64,000 nucleotides of DNA from Rhabdornis inornatus (lineage: Eukaryota; Chordata; Aves; Passeriformes; Rhabdornithidae). The stretch covers positions 248,001 to 312,000 of the forward strand of contig VWZS01007619.1 in assembly GCA_013397075.1 (NCBI GenBank), written 5' to 3'. Below the pieces are notes generated by a model. It saw only the letters and a list, made by a program, of their open reading frames with translations. It did no database searches and had not been told where the DNA came from. This document shows, piece by piece, positions 61,501-64,000 of this stretch. A program made the position numbers and the translations under genes. The stretch's first letter is position 1, and the number at the start of each line of letters is the position of its first letter.

Positions 61501-64000
61501 CCTTCAGTGCCACCAGTTAATCCCTCTGCTCCAGGGCCAGCTCACTCCAGCCCAGTGCCAGAGCACTGCCAGTTCACATGAGCAACGAGTTTGGGTTCAG
61601 TTATGGGACTCAAGCCAAAAATGCAAGAGATGCAGCCACTAACTCCACATCTTTTAGGAAATACAGACTTCCATATGAGAGTTCTTTACCACTTCCATGA
61701 GACTGGCAAGCCCATAAAGTGTCACACAGGCCATATCTGTAGCCCATCTAGTCAATCAGGCTGGGATTGCTATTTCACTGCCCCTGAGTATCTCCCTCTA
61801 AATCAGTTTATTTCAGAAAGGTACCTTTGGATGTCCTCCCAGATACTGGCAAGTGGCAAGAGTGTGGCAGAGCAAAAGAGGAATCTTGCAGTCATGAGTG
61901 GTTTTGCCCAGGTAGAAGTTTTACAACTTGTACACACAGAGTTACAGGAAACAATTGATTTCCTACAGCCATTCTGAAATCAAAGCATCACACCTCTTTC
62001 TGAGACTGATATTCTACATCCTATCCTTCCTTACAGGGCTAGGAACTAGGGGAAACAAACCACTTTTGTGAAGAATCATTTCTGTTTGAAAGAGCCTGCC
62101 TGAATCTTCATTTCTCCTTATCATCTGTAGGGCTCTATGACACACACAGGAGGGAAACATTTTAAGTACATCCTCCCAGCCTGAGTTCAAAGGAAAGTGA
62201 GCTGGACAAGATGTGCCAAAGGGTTCAACATCTACACCATTCCTATAGAGCATTGTTTTGTCCTTCACACCGCGTGAGGAGACACCCAAATGTGTTTTCC
62301 AGTTTCATTGTGAAAGCAGGAAACGTTTAATTAAAATCAAGCTTAACCCACTTTGTTTTTCCTTCATGCTGAAGCAACATCAGCTGCTAAGAGGGAAGAT
62401 CTGTGAGTCCTGGAACACAAATGGCCTCACCCAGCAGAGGGATGGAGCTGGAGAGATCCAAACAGATCTGCTGGGATGATGTGTGTGTCCTTGGGGAATG
62501 GGAACAAATTAGGTCGTGTACCTGAAGGGGCAGGACTTGTGGTGGGCTGGGGAAATTCAACCCAGATAGTTGTACTGGGCCAAACTCTGTTGCATTTATA
62601 CAAAATTACAGAAAATAGGGATGTCAAGAAACTCACCATAAGATACAATCCACCTGTCTTACTCCGTTCTGTCACCCTGGTGAGCAGCAGTGGCTGGGTA
62701 AGGACAGCTACAAGATCTGTCCTACTGCACCCCAGAATCCTCCCAAACCCAGCAACTGTGGGTGGAGGTACCAAACTAGTTAGAGAAACTCAGAGCCGTG
62801 GCTGATTTATATCCTCACTGGATCAGGCCAAAGGAAGGACACTCCATCTATCTTAATCTTAAATACAGATTTTATCATATGTCCCTTTTCACTTGCCAGG
62901 GTCTGAAAGACTTTCCAGTTCCCTTTCAGTGGCCATAAAGTAACACAAATCTTCATGTTCTGTTTAGTAATTCAGGAAACAGTCCTATGGTCATGAATGG
63001 CTTGGGAGGAAGGTTAAGGGTGCATATTCTTTTCCCAAGGATAACTCCACTTCCAATTACATATCATTATGTGTCAAGTACAACTTCATTTTGCCACAGA
63101 AGGTGGTCTCAAGTGCTTTTTGCTATAGCACTTCAAGTGCCAGGAGAGGCACTAGTTCTCTCTGGAAAAAAAAAGAAGTATAATTGTGTAACAGGAACTT
63201 TCCATGCAATGATTACAAATAAAGTCATTGGAGACATCCATCGGACCACTTTGGAGAATTCTGTAGCATCAAGGTAAGCACTGATCAATATACTCTGAAG
63301 AACACAATTATTTCCAGTAACATTTTCACCAACTCAGATGCTCTTGAAATGGAAGTATTTTTCAAATAATTCATTGTTTTGGGTCAAATCTCTCTGTGCA
63401 ATTTTCTTGTAGATGATGAGTGATCCAAGTCAAGCTAGAAGCAAATTAACATTTGCAATTTTAATAAATTTCCCAGCCAGGTGTTAACTTTCTCATTTGC
63501 AAGGAAATTTTGAGGCAGCTTGTCAAAGCCGTGAAGTGCTATTTAAAACCCTTTGGGATTGTCCTATTTATCAACATAATCACTGGCATTTTTCTATAAT
63601 TTAGATGGGGTCTTTAGTGCTTAGAAGAACACCAGCCAGAATATAGTGCTGGCAAGGATCCCATTATCAGAAGACACCCCCTGCTCATGGAAGCATAATC
63701 CCTGTCTCAAACACCGTATTAAAGTAGGCTAAAATTGCTTCCTCAGTTACCAATGGAGAATCTGAGGATGAGGAAAAAAAAGTTACTCAGAAAGTAGGAT
63801 TCCTTTCTTCCATGAAATTGTAACATCTTGCAGCAAAGGGAAAGCTAAAAGACAATGGATTTACCTAAACATATTGTTGTGTTTATGAATCTGAAGTGGA
63901 GAGAGGATGGGAGAAATTATCCTGTATATCAGTGCTTCAGCAGAGGAGGCTTGTCTCCAGTTTTAATCTCTCTTCTTGTTTTCCCTTCATTCCCCCTTTG
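58594..64000. other. Intergenic to window end, nothing recognised
   Basis: About 5.4 kb. The 128-codon + frame at 61591-61977 has no ADRB1 or other receptor features and no recognisable family. No GC-rich single-exon receptor gene is present before the right edge. Confidence 0.5.

Noticed and set aside
61591..61977. 128-codon + frame near the right end, considered as part of ADRB1 or an old CR1
   Set aside because: No transmembrane receptor features. The faint CR1-like text (cccatctagtc; and cactggatcaggcc near 62,815) is too short to assign.

Overview
The window is vertebrate nuclear DNA. It is almost certainly avian: every clear interspersed repeat is a short CR1 LINE 3' end with the ATTCTRTG-type tail typical of birds, there is one very old L2 fossil, and repeat density is otherwise low. 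I saw no prokaryotic, viral or plasmid gene.

Left part (1 to about 18,050). The 3' two thirds of one multi-exon gene lies on the + strand. Eight coding exons (646-767, 1887-2016, 11892-11991, 12422-12653, 13106-13228, 14299-14508, 15567-15792, 16631-16896) join without a frame break into 468 residues ending at a TAA. The product is recognisably NHLRC2 (NHL repeat-containing protein 2): five NHL beta-propeller blades followed by the C-terminal beta-rich domain. The 5' exons, including the thioredoxin-like domain, lie upstream of the window. The 3' UTR has an AATAAA at 18,019, with possible distal sites at 22,952 and 24,190. One intron starts with GC instead of GT, and a frame-breaking GT donor sits 4 bases further on.

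Right part (about 18,050 to 64,000). This is a gene-poor stretch of about 46 kb. No open frame resembles a known protein, and no splice-linked exon set could be built. In other vertebrates the gene after NHLRC2 is ADRB1, a single-exon receptor gene. No reading frame long enough for it is present, so it would lie beyond the right edge if synteny holds. What is visible here is repeat material: CR1 fragments, an L2 LINE fossil (about 28,500-30,017), a CR1-tail-derived pentanucleotide array (51,886-51,980), a CTG tract (43,917), a GGGACA-rich minisatellite with a textbook G-quadruplex motif (58,464-58,593), and a perfect 22-bp inverted repeat with a 4-base loop (32,899-32,946).

I found no undescribed multi-gene system. 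The most useful leads are the GC-AG intron of NHLRC2, the perfect hairpin, and the G4 minisatellite. Exon identities rest on recognising the family and on frame continuity. Repeat families were assigned by eye, so their borders are approximate.
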